A DNA stretch of 64,000 bases from Patella vulgata (GCF_932274485.2 NC_065882.2:60859431-60923430), one strand, 5' to 3'. Shown: positions 48,549-60,875, counted from the first letter of the stretch. The notes: generated by a model not told the origin, from the letters alone. Translations and numbers: made by a program.

Positions 48549-50709
48549 AAAAATTTAAATAACACTTGAAGCCCCAAAAAGACCCCCAAAAGGCATATTT
48601 AGGTCTTACATAATGCATATTTTAAGCAATAAAAAGGGTCTGCATGTTATCCTAAATGTTCAATTTTATGTGACTTTCTATAAGTAAAATAACAATGTGA
48701 CAGTGTCTTTAAATTTGAAGAATTAATCTTCTTAAAGAATATCAATATATAGTTACTTTAGTAACGTATATTGTATTTAAATTAACTAATAAATATATGT
48801 CCAGCCTAGGTAAAACTGATATACTTTAAAATATGAATAAGCATTTATTAGTTATTATTAATACGTCCAGAATAGCACACATTTACCAAAACATCTAGCT
48901 GCTGATTTCTTTTCAGAAAATTTTCTGGGTTATTTTCTTGTTAGTGATATCGATATCCGTTAGAAAGACATTACCATCATAAATGACAAAAACTTCCACC
49001 CAGACTAATTCCATTTACATGCGTGCTCAAGAAACAATGCCGTTAATCAAACCCTACAATGGTGATGGCTCTGTAAAGAGTGATAAAAGCATAATTGACG
49101 TCCAGAGAAAGTTTCCCATGTCTAAGACTTCAAAGACTTACCTGATAATAAGCGGCAATATCCACACAAAGTTTTTAGGTTTCAGATACGAAAATCAACA
49201 AAAGTAAAGTCTATAAATATTTATTGTATTCAAAACGACTGTCTTCGTGTGAGCAGACCTCCTGTCTTGATGTGTCGCATGACAACTACAACTATAACCG
49301 GATCGGCAATAACTGGGCGAAACACGACTAAGCCATTATAGTCCACCTTAACTCTAACGCTGGCCGATTTAGACCCGCGGTATAAAAAAATCAATGCGCA
49401 GATTGCCGGGAACCAAAGCTATTAGGCTAGCTAAGAACTGTAGTCTTAGTCACGCTAACTACAGGAACTATTAGTCCCTTACATTTCTAAGTTTATTCCT
49501 TTTATACTCTAAGATTAAAATAAAACCAGAAATGACATTTCTAAATGAAAGATTAATCAGACTAAGGACAGATTTCAGTTGTGAGAAGTTCTTGGTATTG
49601 GTACCCGCTCACTAGACTGAATAACTTTGAAATAAATACACACTAAAATATCTCCAAAACAGCTTTATTTATACATCAATTATGAAAATAATATAATTTG
49701 GTTGTTGGGATAAGTTCAGGATGCTTTGAGGGCGTCGTTAAGTTCAAGAAGTAAGCTGCCAGAGATGTGAAATTCGACTGAACAACCAACTAAAATTTTG
49801 AATTTACTCTGTTGCAATAACAGGGATTGATAAAATAATCATATTAACGTATATTTTGTACCAAATAGCTTTATTTAACGTCCGCTTCCACAGAGATGTT
49901 GTATTTTACGTCCGATTTCACCGAGATGATATCGCAGACAACCACAGAGGCGTTAACGCAAGCAAAATATATTAACTGTCTTTTTTAGATAAAGGACTGG
50001 TATGCTTAGACTAGAAAAGCATTTTAAAATCATAAAAGAACCCCCGTTTCAACTACAAAAACCTATTGAAAAATTGTTAATGTATATTTCCCACATTTTG
50101 ACACTAAAAATCTACAAACATATTAAAGGAGGTAAATAATATTTAAGGAAAACTGTATTTGAACAATAATTAATTCAAGTAGAGTTATGTCCCTTATATT
50201 TACATAAAATGTGAAAGGAAACCATTAAAACAGGAACAAAATTCGGCAAATCACAGGCACATCAAAAATAATGATAGTCACGCTTTCAGAATACTAATTT
50301 GCAGTAATAAAACACTAAAACATGACTCAAAGATATTCCGTCGATACCTGCCGATATAGGGGTTCCAATGTCTACAATTGGGGGGAGGGGGATGTCATTA
50401 TCTTGACATAATTGATGATCATGTTATATATTAATCAAACATAAATTTCTAGGACTGTCCATCTCTAAAGAAGTGTATATGATGCCCCTGGACAATTGTT
50501 TTGATTTGTGGGGAGGTGGGTGGGTGTAGCAGGTGTGCGTGTGTGGAAGAGGGGTGGGGGTAAAATTGGCGGAAAATGAGTTCACGTTAATTTAAATGAT
50601 GATTTTCTTAGAGCATGGTAAAAACATTACTTTTAAATGTGGGGGTGGGGGGAGCAAAATATATTTTTTAGGACAGAAACCCCTTGGTTTAAAATTGACC
50701 TGAAAAGAG
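48549..50709. other. Mixed region; possible minus-strand 5' exon at 49141-49400
   Basis: On the minus strand a fine donor (TTATCAG/GTAAGTCTTTG) lies at 49141. A CpG-raised stretch (49240-49410) containing a TATACCGCG string lies upstream of it. This could be a non-coding first exon and promoter, but no coding frame supports it. About 49866-49960 holds two scraps of a 'TTTTACGTCCG..TTCCAC' repeat also seen at about 58784-58850. Several G-rich tracts lie at 50380-50655. Confidence 0.3.
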
Positions 50710-50710
50710 T

Positions 50711-51067
50711 ACCAATTTCGTCATTCAAAATATTAAATTATAATGGTACTATTCAAGAGATCTGGAAATGAACATAAAAACACAGAGAATCACAGACATG
50801 TTTAGATATTAGTTTATTCTTATAGTCTTCAACATAATATGAGCGGAATAGATATCTTCTTGCTGGCTGATCAACAGCTGTTGGTCAGCAACAAAGTAAA
50901 TATTTAGCTCGTTCATATTCTGAACTTTTGATTTTGATTCTTCTGATGAAGACTAAGAATAAACTAATATCTAAACATATCTCTGATTTACAATGTTTTT
51001 ATGCACATTTCCAGATCTCTTGAAAAGTACCATTATAATTTAATATTTTGAATGACGAATTAGGTAT
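50711..51067. repeat. About 357-bp near-complete palindrome (fold-back element)
   Basis: The outer arms (about 50711-50830 and 50950-51067) pair over more than 110 bases: TCGTCATTCAAAATATTAAA, TCAAGAGATCTGGAAATG and TTTAGATATTAGTTTATTC. The inner part (AATATGA.CG and GCTGATCAACAGCTGTTGGTCAGC) continues the symmetry to a centre near 50882. The arms differ by small indels. The 103-codon frame starting at 51067 begins just beyond the right arm and has no other support. Confidence 0.88.
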
Positions 51068-53723
51068 TGAACGAAAAAGCTAACAAGAAACCACTTTTAA
51101 GCTCAATTATGAACCAAATGATTTCTGTCCACAAAATTACATGTTTTATTAATATATTACACGATCATCTTTTTCCAATTGCAGACATTGAACGCCCCCC
51201 CCCCCATATCTTTAAAACGCCCCCTCAAACGCCTGATCACCACCCAGATTCGGAATCTACGCAAAAAACTGGTCTAGAGAAACTTGGTCGCATAAATTCA
51301 CAGCTCGGGTGGCGATTCCCCCCTCAAGCCACCGGACTATTGTATGGGTACAAATTAGGAACAATGAGTGGAAGATAATCCTGGGATAGATTTAAGACAA
51401 TTAATCAAGTTAATGGCTAATTGTTACTTATTGACTATTAAGTCGAGGAACGTATTTTTTAATAAAATGGTTTTCCATTAATTGCCTTTTCGTGATGTCA
51501 TCGACTTTCATATATATAATATAAAGTAAAGGATTAAAGGGACGACACACCAAAAACATTAAACAAATATTGACAAATTAGATAAAGAAATCTACATTAC
51601 ATAAATATTGTGAATCAAATAACAAAAAATAATGATAAAGCGGATCAATCTCGAAGCATGGGCAGAGTTAGAAGAAATAGAACCAGAAAATAACGGAAAC
51701 TTGTGATTATAACTTTCTTAATTGGTTTGATGATAGAGCATGGTATCCATTGGGTAGAATTGTTGGAGGAACGGTAATTTATTCCAATTTATATTCTGAT
51801 TTAGATTGAAAAACATCAGCAAAATTGCCAATTAATTTGTTTTCAAGGCAAATATTACTCATTCATTGTTATATATGTCCACATTGTTGTGTAGATAGAT
51901 TTTATCTGCTTTTGATGAAACTTAAAATAGACGTTTTTATAACCCAATAATACATTCTACAGTAGATATGGCTTGACATCAGTTGCTCTTATTTTTTGAA
52001 AAAAATTTCATAAGTTGTTTTCCTTTATTTTGTTAATGTAGAATGGTAATGAACTGCTCTTTTCATTTTCTTTGTTTTATTTGTTTCGTTTGAATTTGAT
52101 TTATCTGTTTAGTTTTTGATTGTTTAATTTTTGTTAATGAAGCTGATTCTTTTAAACTTCGTTTTTTATTTTTGAACTCTACTTGGTGTAGGTGTTCATC
52201 AGGTAATACCTCGACTGAGTTCAATATAGAGATTAGCCGGTTGATTTGTTGGATATAAACCTTTGAATAATAGCGCCTAACAGGCAGCTGTGTTTAATTA
52301 TGTTCTCCTGATTTTGATTGTTTCTGTGTGTTTGAAGTATATGTTTGTGATATGCGCTTAGAAACACTTCACGTGTAATGAAGCGCTATATAAATCGAAC
52401 AATATAATAATTATGAAAACCCTATTCGAAACCCTATTTTGGGGTCTAACGAAGTTGGCATGCATCAACATTTGCTATTATAAACAATTGTTTGTCAACT
52501 GACGGATTTTACAGAAAAAAATCGTTTGCAACGCAATTTCAATTTCCGATTGTGCGGTTATTGTTTGGGAGTTGATCACCAAAATTTTCCTTCCAATTAT
52601 GTGACAAAATAAAGAGTTATGTTTTAATGTTTCGTCATTTTAAGAACGTTGAAGAGGTTTTCCCTGGGCCCACCTTCGTGAACTTTTTTCTGGCGATCCT
52701 GCAGATTATGCGACGACATATCATCTTACCGGCAAGTGCCCCCCCCCCCCCCCCCGAGCGATTTTGTGAAATCTATTATAATGTAACTTCTAGAATAAAT
52801 TAACAACGGGGAAAATCGAAGTATTTTATATATTATACTTATTCTTTTATTCAATTCAAACATGTCGTAGTAAAAGGCTTGATGTGGATGTGTAGTTTAA
52901 ATGTAAAGGCTCGCATACACTAAGGATTGTTTGTCTACATTTTGCCGTAACCGAAAAAATAACCATTGGTCTGCGGTGAACTATCCGACAGATTGTCACC
53001 GGCCTTTTCGTGGTTTGTGCTTGTAGCGCTACAGAGAATATAATTGACCTGACCAATGGAACCGAAATCTGATCTTCGGTGGAATATTCCACAATTCCTG
53101 ACATATCAATTTATTGACAGTGGATCGGGGGGAAGAAAAATCTGAATATTTCGACACAGCTGTTTGAGGAAATAAGGTGTTGCCGCGCGTGGTGAGGCCA
53201 TCAGGCCAAAACCTTTATGTTCTCTACAACTTTGAATCTTATTTATATAAAGTAAATGCTCAGCCAAAGACGTCACCCATATGTTTCGAATTTGTATGCA
53301 TAATTATAAACGGCATGTTCGAGTTCAGCATGAAGGCAACAAACAAACTTGTTATCAAATATCTTAACTTTTATTAGTCAACTGCTTTGGATCTATACAT
53401 GTATACCTTGCACCCAGAATTTTTTTTCTCCCCTTATTACTTTGGATACGAAAATAACTCGACACAGATTCTCTTTCTTATAAGCCAATAAACCATTTAT
53501 GCTTGTTTCACATCCCCCAAAAGCTAACACACATACCCGGTATATTTAAAAAGGGTCAGGATTTCGGACAAAGAGTTATCCACTGATTGGTGGTAAACAA
53601 GTCAAGGTAAAGAGAGATTGATTTGTTTCAAGAAAATCAAAATTGATAATTATCTATTTACATTGCTACCTGGTAATTTCTTCTACTGCAATGAACGGCT
53701 TGTTTCACCACCAGTAACTGTGA
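51068..53723. other. AT-rich DNA; no confident gene
   Basis: C runs lie at 51197-51206 and 52739-52755. A minus-strand 82-codon frame at 52856-53104 is GC-raised and begins just upstream of GTGGAATATTCCAC (a 14-bp palindrome). It has no recognisable motif, so I leave it uncalled. Confidence 0.35.
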
Positions 53724-54150
53724 CGTACCGAGAGCAAAGAGGCCAAAGAAAATGTTCCAAGCAAATGTTCTCAATAATCTTTTAGTGGCATTTAGCGACC
53801 GGGAAACACATTAACAGAACACAGTTTTTATGGGATACAATCACTAGTTTTTATTAAGAGGATAAGAGGATACTTGTCGAAACGTCGTGCTTTCAGAATA
53901 AAAACTAGTGATTGTATCCCATAAAAACTGTGTTCTGTTAAATGTTCTCAAAGTCTAAACAATCCTAAAAGCTTGAAATGAAATATCTACATTTACCACG
54001 ATAGCCAACAGGTCTGGTATAAACGATGTACCGAGCTCAGAGAAGCGAAAGAAACCGTTTAACGAAAATGTTCTCAATGTCTCGACAATCCCAAATTTCT
54101 GAAATGAACTGACTATCCACATTTAACACCATAGCCAACAGGTCTGGCAA
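53724..54150. repeat. About 120-bp tandem repeat split by an insertion
   Basis: 'GATGTACCGAG.', 'AAATGTTCTCAA.GTCT', 'ACAATCC.AAA' and 'ATAGCCAACAGGTCTGG' occur in series. The first unit is interrupted at AAATGTTCTCAA by the hairpin element at 53775-53939. The second (about 54064) shows the uninterrupted site. Confidence 0.8.
53775..53939. mobile_element. 165-bp hairpin element with 12-bp target-site duplication
   Basis: An exact AAATGTTCTCAA lies at both sides (53763-53774 and 53940-53951). An uninterrupted relative of the target is present at about 54064. The element has a 38-base head (CTTTTAGTGGCATTTAGCGA) and then a perfect 43-bp inverted repeat (53813-53855 with 53897-53939) around a 41-base loop containing CGAAACGTCGTGC. 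There is no coding content and no known terminal signature that I recognise. Confidence 0.88.
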
Positions 54151-54364
54151 AATGGATTCCTAGATAAAGTTCGATATGTTGGAATGGAGACAGAGAAAAC
54201 ACAGAAGACCACCCGGCTACAGGCTATATACAGTTATATATAGAGCCAAAAGCGCCGACCCTAAATTTTTCCCCCATTTCCGATGTCCTATAAACTGGCA
54301 AAGTTTTTCTGTTGACAAAATCCAGAACCATTCCAAACGGTCTTAATTTCCGGAACATTTCCGG

Positions 54365-54570
54365 AAATATTTGAATTTTGCAAAATAAAAGTCATGGCAT
54401 ACAACCGCAGACAGAGACTAGTCATAGATACATAGAATGACTCAAACTAAATAAAGAAAAACACAGCTATGAACTTACTTTATTGCAGTGTTTTGAATTT
54501 CATCAGTCAAATAGCTGGCTTCTTTAGTGAGATATTTTCTTAGTATGCCGTTCAAAATTTCACGGCATTA
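54365..54570 (-). mobile_element. Diverged piece of the hAT MITE family
   Basis: Its complement matches the interior of 38561-38884: 'AAGTTCATAG.TGTGTTTTTC', 'GACTAGTCTCTGTCT.CGG' and 'TTTATTTTGCAAAATTCAAA'. Terminal repeats were not found, so this is an old internal fragment or a related longer element. Confidence 0.65.
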
Positions 54571-54745
54571 GAAAAGTAAGACGTCATACCTCATTTAAAT
54601 GCGTTTCATTTAAACAAAAAAATTGCAGTACTGGTCTGATGACTTGATGCGGAAAAATGTGCCACACAACACTGCATGGCGGTGTCCGTCTTCGTTAGCC
54701 CGGTTGGATCAGAGATGGAGAATGTTAAAATAGATTTCGTCTCAC

Positions 54746-55215
54746 ATGAACATCGTTGTCTCTATAAATTCTATAAACTTTAGTTGGTACATAGCTCCGA
54801 AGCCTGAGATGTGTCGTGCACGAGGTAATGTATGCCTAACCTTTCCAGAACATCTGCTGCCGCTAGATTTATCTGTGGGGGAGGTTAAGCGATGGGTTAT
54901 AAAGGCATATTCATATTTACTCCTATGCCAAACGGATAATGCTTGCTTGTAAAATAAATGTATAAGAGTTATCATTTCATCAGATGGTCAAATTCTCTCC
55001 CTTTTTCCATTTTGTCGGATATCTTCCATTCCACGTGTGACAAATTTATTTTATTTTTATTTTAGCGACATAGAGATTCGCCAATGAGTGTTCTCTTTAG
55101 TACAGTCGATAAAGACTCGGCTGTGAGAGAGAAGCGAGGGAAAATCAAAGCCATTACACGAGAAAATTTGGGTTCCTTGTTTGGCGCTAAACTAGTTAAA
55201 GGTTTCCTAAAATAG
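54746..55215 (+). CDS. Candidate two-exon gene end, unknown protein
   Basis: The second piece (55066-55215) is the stronger. A long T-rich tract ending TTTTAG precedes exactly 50 codons, including DSPMSVLFSTVDKDSAVREK and ITRENLGSLFGAKLVKGF, then a stop, with CpG and GC above background. The first piece (54746-54883) reads MNIVVSINSINFSWYIAPKP, CRARGNVCL and LLPLDLSVGE up to GGGGAG/GTTAAG. The two would join in phase 0 across a 182-base intron to give about 95 residues. The GTTAAG donor is weak, and a different upstream exon is possible. An overlapping frame from an ATG near 54684 (MAVSVFVSPVGSEMENVK) is an alternative start. No family recognised. Confidence 0.3.
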
Positions 55216-57500
55216 CCGACGACTATTAACGATAAATTGGCGAGGATGATAGAACTTGGATGAAACTCAGGGGCTCTTCTTTGATCGTTTCGTTGCTCTA
55301 ATGAAGTTTTTTCTCCAAAGGTTAAAGTATTTAGCGCTTACTAGATCAGTCTTTGTCATTTTAGCCTTATTTTATCAACATTTGCTCACTGCACTGTATG
55401 ACAAATTCTTAAAATTGTCGCCCCAGATATATTTTAGGAAATAAAATTGGTTAATATGTGAAAGGCCTATAGATGCGTTTGCCTTAATGTCGTACAAATA
55501 TATTAATCTTCTGTTATTCTTTTCCGCAAGACATGCAAAGGGGGAGTATTTATATAATTATATATGGTTGACTGTTTAGTTTATATGTGGTTGATTGTCT
55601 ATAATGCTACACAAGAGCAATTAGATGAAAAGCGCGTAACCATGTTGATCGACTTGGGCGACCATTTCCTGCTTGTGGACAAGTATAATGCGGGCCAGCT
55701 GACAAGCTCCGATTATACTTTCGTATTCGGATGAATTTCATTACAATTGGAATTGTGGGTGTTTTCGTGAATTTGGTTATTGCTCAAAAAAGCCAACCGA
55801 TGAAATGTAATGATCACAACATTACCAGATTAGATGTTAAGAATGGTACAGGCGATTTGGTGTATTTTTACATGAAGGTCTTGCCGAGTTTCGAGAGGGT
55901 TAAAGAATGATTATCTTATCTCACTACTGTTCATCCGTTTATCCTTTATTTTCTAGTCACGCCTGATCTGAAATTGAAGTTCCATGGTGGTAAATTCTAT
56001 CGTAAATAGAATCCATAATTGTAACCAATGACATAATTAAACGGGGAGACATTTTGGTTCCAGTGTTTTGTCTTTCTGACTGAAAGGATGCGAATACGAT
56101 AAGATTCAATCCGAAATCAAGATGTAATTCCTTTTATTCATTTTCCGTCTGGGCCCATTCACACGTATACCTACTTTTACCCACTCTATAGAGTAACTTT
56201 CTTAACCGAATTTGATCAGATCTAATTTTCAGGAGTACGGACTCGATGAAAATGCCCCGACATCTGCGAGGCGTGCCAAAATGTACCCCCCCCCCCTCGG
56301 AATATGTTAAGTTAGTTGCGGAAAAAAAAGAGCACTAGTCATGGAAAGATTACTGGTTGTGTAGATCAGGTTGGCGGCTATGTCATCTGGATGCTTTAAT
56401 AATATAAGATAGGGAACTAGATATCTAGTTAAAAAGGAAGGACCTATTGTTGTGGGACAGTATGGCGGTTCAGTCTACTGTATGGTTTATTATAATACTA
56501 TATTTGGGGAAAATAATGACAAAGGGAATAGGAACCTACACGACCATCATTAACAATGACATTGCATATCACTCGATTTAATTTGATTTAATTTAATATC
56601 ATGTATTATTTCTACAAATGTTTTAATCTGTTTTAATTGTGTTCTTCTGTGTTGCTGCTGGCCCTTCTTTTTCTTTTCAGGTAACTTTTGTCGGGGGTGA
56701 GTAATACGCAAGAAAACCCCTTAATGAAATGTCTATAACTCTTAAACGCTGAATTTGTGAACCGCATTAAAGAACTTTCAACTAATTTTTAACTATGTGG
56801 AACTTATTGGACGAACAGTTTTAAATATATACCGAATCCACGGGTCCAGCTATGTGGTTTTACTTCGCTTTTCCACATAAAGCAAACGGATTCTACGGGG
56901 TTTTTTTACTATCCGCACTGATGACACCAAACAACAACATCAGTCAGCTGGAGCTCCTGTTTTAACTTGTTTTTATTATGACAAAGAGAGGATATGGCCC
57001 GCCCTCTCTTCTCACGAATCTCACGACAGCGATTTTATAAGTGTGTTTTAAGATGACTTTTTGATTTACAAAGACTGTTTTTACCAATTTTCAACCCAAT
57101 AAGTGTAAATAATTTAATTAAATCAACCTGTCCATAATATCATATTTATTGTATTGGACGTTAAATCTGTAATAAACAACAAACTAAACAACATAGTATT
57201 GCTATATTAGCTATGGATAACGTTCAGAGAATACTCTTCGAAGCATCGCCTGAAAATACACTAGTAGCTGATTTTGTTTTTATTCTAACCAGTTACTAAA
57301 TGCCATTTAAAGATTAGGCATAATAAAGCGTTTTAAATAAAAATGTGATAGTTTTTCTTCAAATGTTGCCGAAGTGGTTCACCTTAGCTAATGTCTGATA
57401 TAAATACAGACATTTGAAGGAATTAAAATTAAGACTGCTTACTATTATATTGTAGGCCTAGTATGTAAAAGCTATATGGGGTGGGGGCACTTCGTCGGGC
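55216..57500. other. AT-rich DNA, no confident gene
   Basis: A frame at 55256-55444 follows the previous candidate without splice support. A strong acceptor-like tract (CCCTTCTTTTTCTTTTCAG near 56680) is followed within 20 bases by GGGGTGAGT, which could enclose only a micro-exon. A C run lies at 56286-56297. Confidence 0.3.
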
Positions 57501-57545
57501 GGCAGGGTATACTTACTTTTTCGGAAAAAGTAAGTATACCCTGCC
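57501..57545. repeat. 45-bp perfect hairpin with 3-base loop
   Basis: GGCAGGGTATACTTACTTTTT, CGG, then its exact complement of 21 bases. There is no flanking element. It could form a cruciform, or it could have arisen by a single template-switch. Confidence 0.97.
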
Positions 57546-58899
57546 TTTTTCCGAACAGCTGATATCACTATACATGCCGTTGGCCTTGTCTGTGGGTGGG
57601 TGAGGGGAGATCGTCGGGTGTTGTCCACTGGAACTTGGCTAATCATTTGACAGAATTCACTTTTAAAAAAGAAAATGATAAAATATTTAGAAGTCGAAAA
57701 TTGAGATGTATTGAGTCAAATATAAAACAAAATATCGAGCGGCTACACTCATCTTTAAAACAACGTTATAACAAGAGTCGAAAGCTATTAATTGTGTAAA
57801 ATTATTGTTAATAACGTCACCGATTTTGTGACCACGTGCGCAGGTGTGTAGACGAGATAGCCATGATTTGGTGTGACAGGTTATATAATTATAGATGTAC
57901 TGTAATTGGGGTTTGATTATACGGCTTTAGAGGATGTTAATCTCAAAATATAATCCCCTTACATCGATTTGATAATCATGGCTGAGTTTTAGCCTGTATG
58001 ATATAATAATTCACCATTATGCTGTTGTTATTCGGAGATCATATTTCAATTCAATTATTATCAATTTTGTCTGAAGATGAACATATACCCATTTCAATGG
58101 AAATTTCAGATCGTTTTCTACACAGGGCTCTAGTAGCCTATCACGCCAATGTCGTAGTCCGGATTGAGAACTGGTTGCATCCTCTTTCAAAATTCGAAAT
58201 TCAAAATACATAAGGTGTCACACCTGTTTCGAGGTAGCTACGAGAACGTAGCTGAAAACGTTGAGAGTTGTGTTTGTTTTTAGCTACGATTGGTTGTCTT
58301 TAGTTGATTTATACTATAGATACTAGTTAAACATACCCATATGTAGTGAAACAACTTTCATTTATCTGTAATATTGCCAGTAAAGTTATCAAGTGTTGTT
58401 TCCAACGGAATAGGCAAGGCCATTCTTGCGACCTCTATCAGTTATCCTATTTTTCGCGTATTTTGATTGGATGTTGTATGGCATATTTACAGCCCCGCCT
58501 CCATGATGTAAAGATAACAAATTTAAGATGCCGGGTAAAGCAAGCTATCATCGCTTCAATTTAAAAGAGATGATTTTTATCCGTGACAGGTAGGATTATA
58601 TGTTTATTAACAGTTGGGTGTGGTGGTAAGGTTATAAATAGCAATATTCAAATGTTGTTTTGAAGAAAAAAAATGACGGTTATGCTGTTATAATGGTTAT
58701 GGTTTGCATTGGGTGTTTTTGTCAGGTAAATCTGGGTAGTGCATCTCTTATCTCGAAACACGGAGGGTTCGTTCGTTCCTGGGGTTTTACGTCCACTTCC
58801 ACCAAGGGTGATATCGCAGACAAGTACGAGAGTTGAGAGATGAGGTTAATCTAGTTTTGAGGGTGTTTTAAGGTGCCGTCGCCAATGTCTTACACCTAC
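57546..58899. other. AT-rich DNA with several short frames, none called
   Basis: Frames at 57596-57799 (ends ERLHSSLKQRYNKSRKLLIV), 58017-58213 (both strands) and 58346-58564 read plausibly but lack family motifs or paired splice signals. About 58784-58850 is a repeat scrap (TTTTACGTCCACTTCC). Confidence 0.3.
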
Positions 58900-60041
58900 T
58901 AGTGGGGCGGTTAAGCAAAAAATCGTACACTTTGGGTTAAAAGCATAAAACTTGGCACATAGATGACATCAACCTTACTGATTATTTTGGGATGTGGATC
59001 CACCTCAGCAGCTCCTCCTGGTGGTCATTACGGCCATCTTTTCTAAAATGGCCGCCTATCCATTGAAATACATATAACTAGGGGTGTCACAATAAGACAT
59101 TTTTTTTACAAATCATTTCAGGCCAGCAATTTCCAGAGACGAAATTACTAGCTGAACACGAATTTTGAAAAAAGATTTATCTATGACGTCATTTTCGGTT
59201 GGGGTTTGTCTGATTTCAAAAATGGCCGCCAAAAATAGAAGAAAAATGAATTTCCACATAGGATGGGTGATTATCACGCAAGATATGGCTTGTAATATAT
59301 CAAATATAAGGTTTTTGTTGTAAATGAACTGAAAAATAGTCTCTAAAACTAGTTTCCCCAAATCCAAGATGGTGGAAATTCAAAATGGCTGCCAAAATAT
59401 ACCCCAAATGGCCGATTGGTCAGATTAAAGCCATTTCACTGTTTGATTTGGTTTGTAATATATAATTTAAAGTTTTTACAGTGTCATTGATGGCGGAAAT
59501 TCAAAATGGCAACCAACATTTATCTAAAACGGCCGATTTGTCAGATAAAAGTCATTTCACTCTTTGATATGGTTTGTAATATGTAATATAAAGGGTTTTC
59601 AAAGTAATTGAACTTAAAATCAATCTAAAAAAAAAGAGTTTCCAAAATCCAAGATGGCGGAAATTCAAAATAGCGGTCAGAATTTTCCTAAAATGATCAA
59701 ATTTTAAGATAATCGTCACTGAATTTGATAATTGTAGATGATTGTTTCAGAAAAAAAGGGACAATCATCAATCTTTCTATTGGATTGGTTTATAATAGCA
59801 AAGTGTAATAGTTTTTGGAGGGCAACTGAAATTGACCGGACTCAGTTATCTACCTGTCAGTCAATTAACTATGTGCAGAACTTACCAGTAAGCTAATTAG
59901 AATTTCAAAGAATTTAACCTTAAGACACAATAAATGTAGTTTAATTGTTTTATGCATAAAAACATATGATGTTAAGAATCTGGTTATTCCGACCCGCCAC
60001 CCCCACCCCATAACAATACAACGGGGCCAACTGAGGCATTT

Positions 60042-60562
60042 TTAATTTGATCTCCTTTGTCTTTGCACCGTTTTACTGGAGTGAGAATCATTTATGGTAT
60101 ATGCAGTTGTTAAGAATTTAAGTTCTATTCGTTCAGAAATGGTAATGTGATCCGTTTTTGCATCGAAGACTCTGTGTCTAGTAACTTTTGTGGTAGAGTC
60201 TAGATGTGGTATCCATAGGTCATTTTCCTCTGTGACGTATTTCACAACAAGTTCTACATGTAAGAACGACACATTAGAAAAGAGCAAATCGTGGGGGATG
60301 ACTTTTGGGATACCAATACTAGTCGTAAATGCATTTCAAATTATTTTCGTGATGATTATTTTTAAACTTAGAACTTGGTGTGCAATACATTGCAGACGAA
60401 AATGATCTGTGGGTACCATATTTAGACTATACCACAAAAGTTACTGGACATACATGTAGAGACTTTGGTGATTCATTTTACACTTTTCACTTTGTGAAAT
60501 ACATGATTGACAAATATGAATCCATCTGTCTAGATGATACCACAAACGGTTTCCGGACATAA
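60042..60562. CDS. Inverted pair of ORF fragments inside the fold-back element
   Basis: The minus frame (60042-60287, 81 codons) contains YVTEENDLWIPHLDSTTKVT. The plus frame (60380-60562) contains YIADENDLWVPYLDYTTKVT. Nucleotide changes between them leave mostly conservative amino-acid differences, which suggests past coding constraint. A third, weaker repeat (DKYESICLDDTTNGF) follows in the plus frame. The two copies face away from the centre of the palindrome near 60330. I do not recognise the protein. It may be a remnant of the element's own product or a captured host exon. Both are short and lack catalytic motifs. Confidence 0.4.
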
Positions 60563-60589
60563 GTCTTCTGAACCAGAAATGATGCAATG

Positions 60590-60875
60590 AGGTTTAATGT
60601 CCTACTGCTCTGTACTAGCAAAGTTAATGAATATTGTTATTCGTCAAGCAGTGTGCTATGAGGAAAATTGGTCCAGACAGTTGTGCTATTATTTCGAATT
60701 TCAACTGTTTATGGTTCTTTTATGCGCACGTCAACATGTACATATAAACCTGGTTTCTTGAGAAGCACCCGTGCTGCATCCTGGAAAATCCTGAGGTACT
60801 TTCTCAACAAACATAGGAATTGAACCCCGGACCTCGTTCTTGACGAGTCTTACTCACTGAACCACTGTTTCGAAC
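60590..60875 (-). mobile_element. SINE-A copy nested in the fold-back element
   Basis: ATGAGGTTTAATGTCCTACTG, CAGTGTGCTATGAGG and the complement of the tRNA-like head (TCTTACTCACTGAACCACTG) are present. A GAACCA string lies at both borders, a possible short target duplication. Moderately diverged. Confidence 0.75.

Noticed and set aside
50511-50565. G-quadruplex candidate
   Set aside because: Only three G runs are closely spaced; the fourth is more than 20 bases away, so the usual pattern is not met.
56668-56702. Micro-exon after a strong acceptor
   Set aside because: Only about 16 bases lie between acceptor and the next donor-like GTGAGT, with no neighbouring coding exon to join.
58017-58213. 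Overlapping 64-codon frames on both strands
   Set aside because: Both read plausibly, but they mirror each other and have no splice, promoter or motif support.
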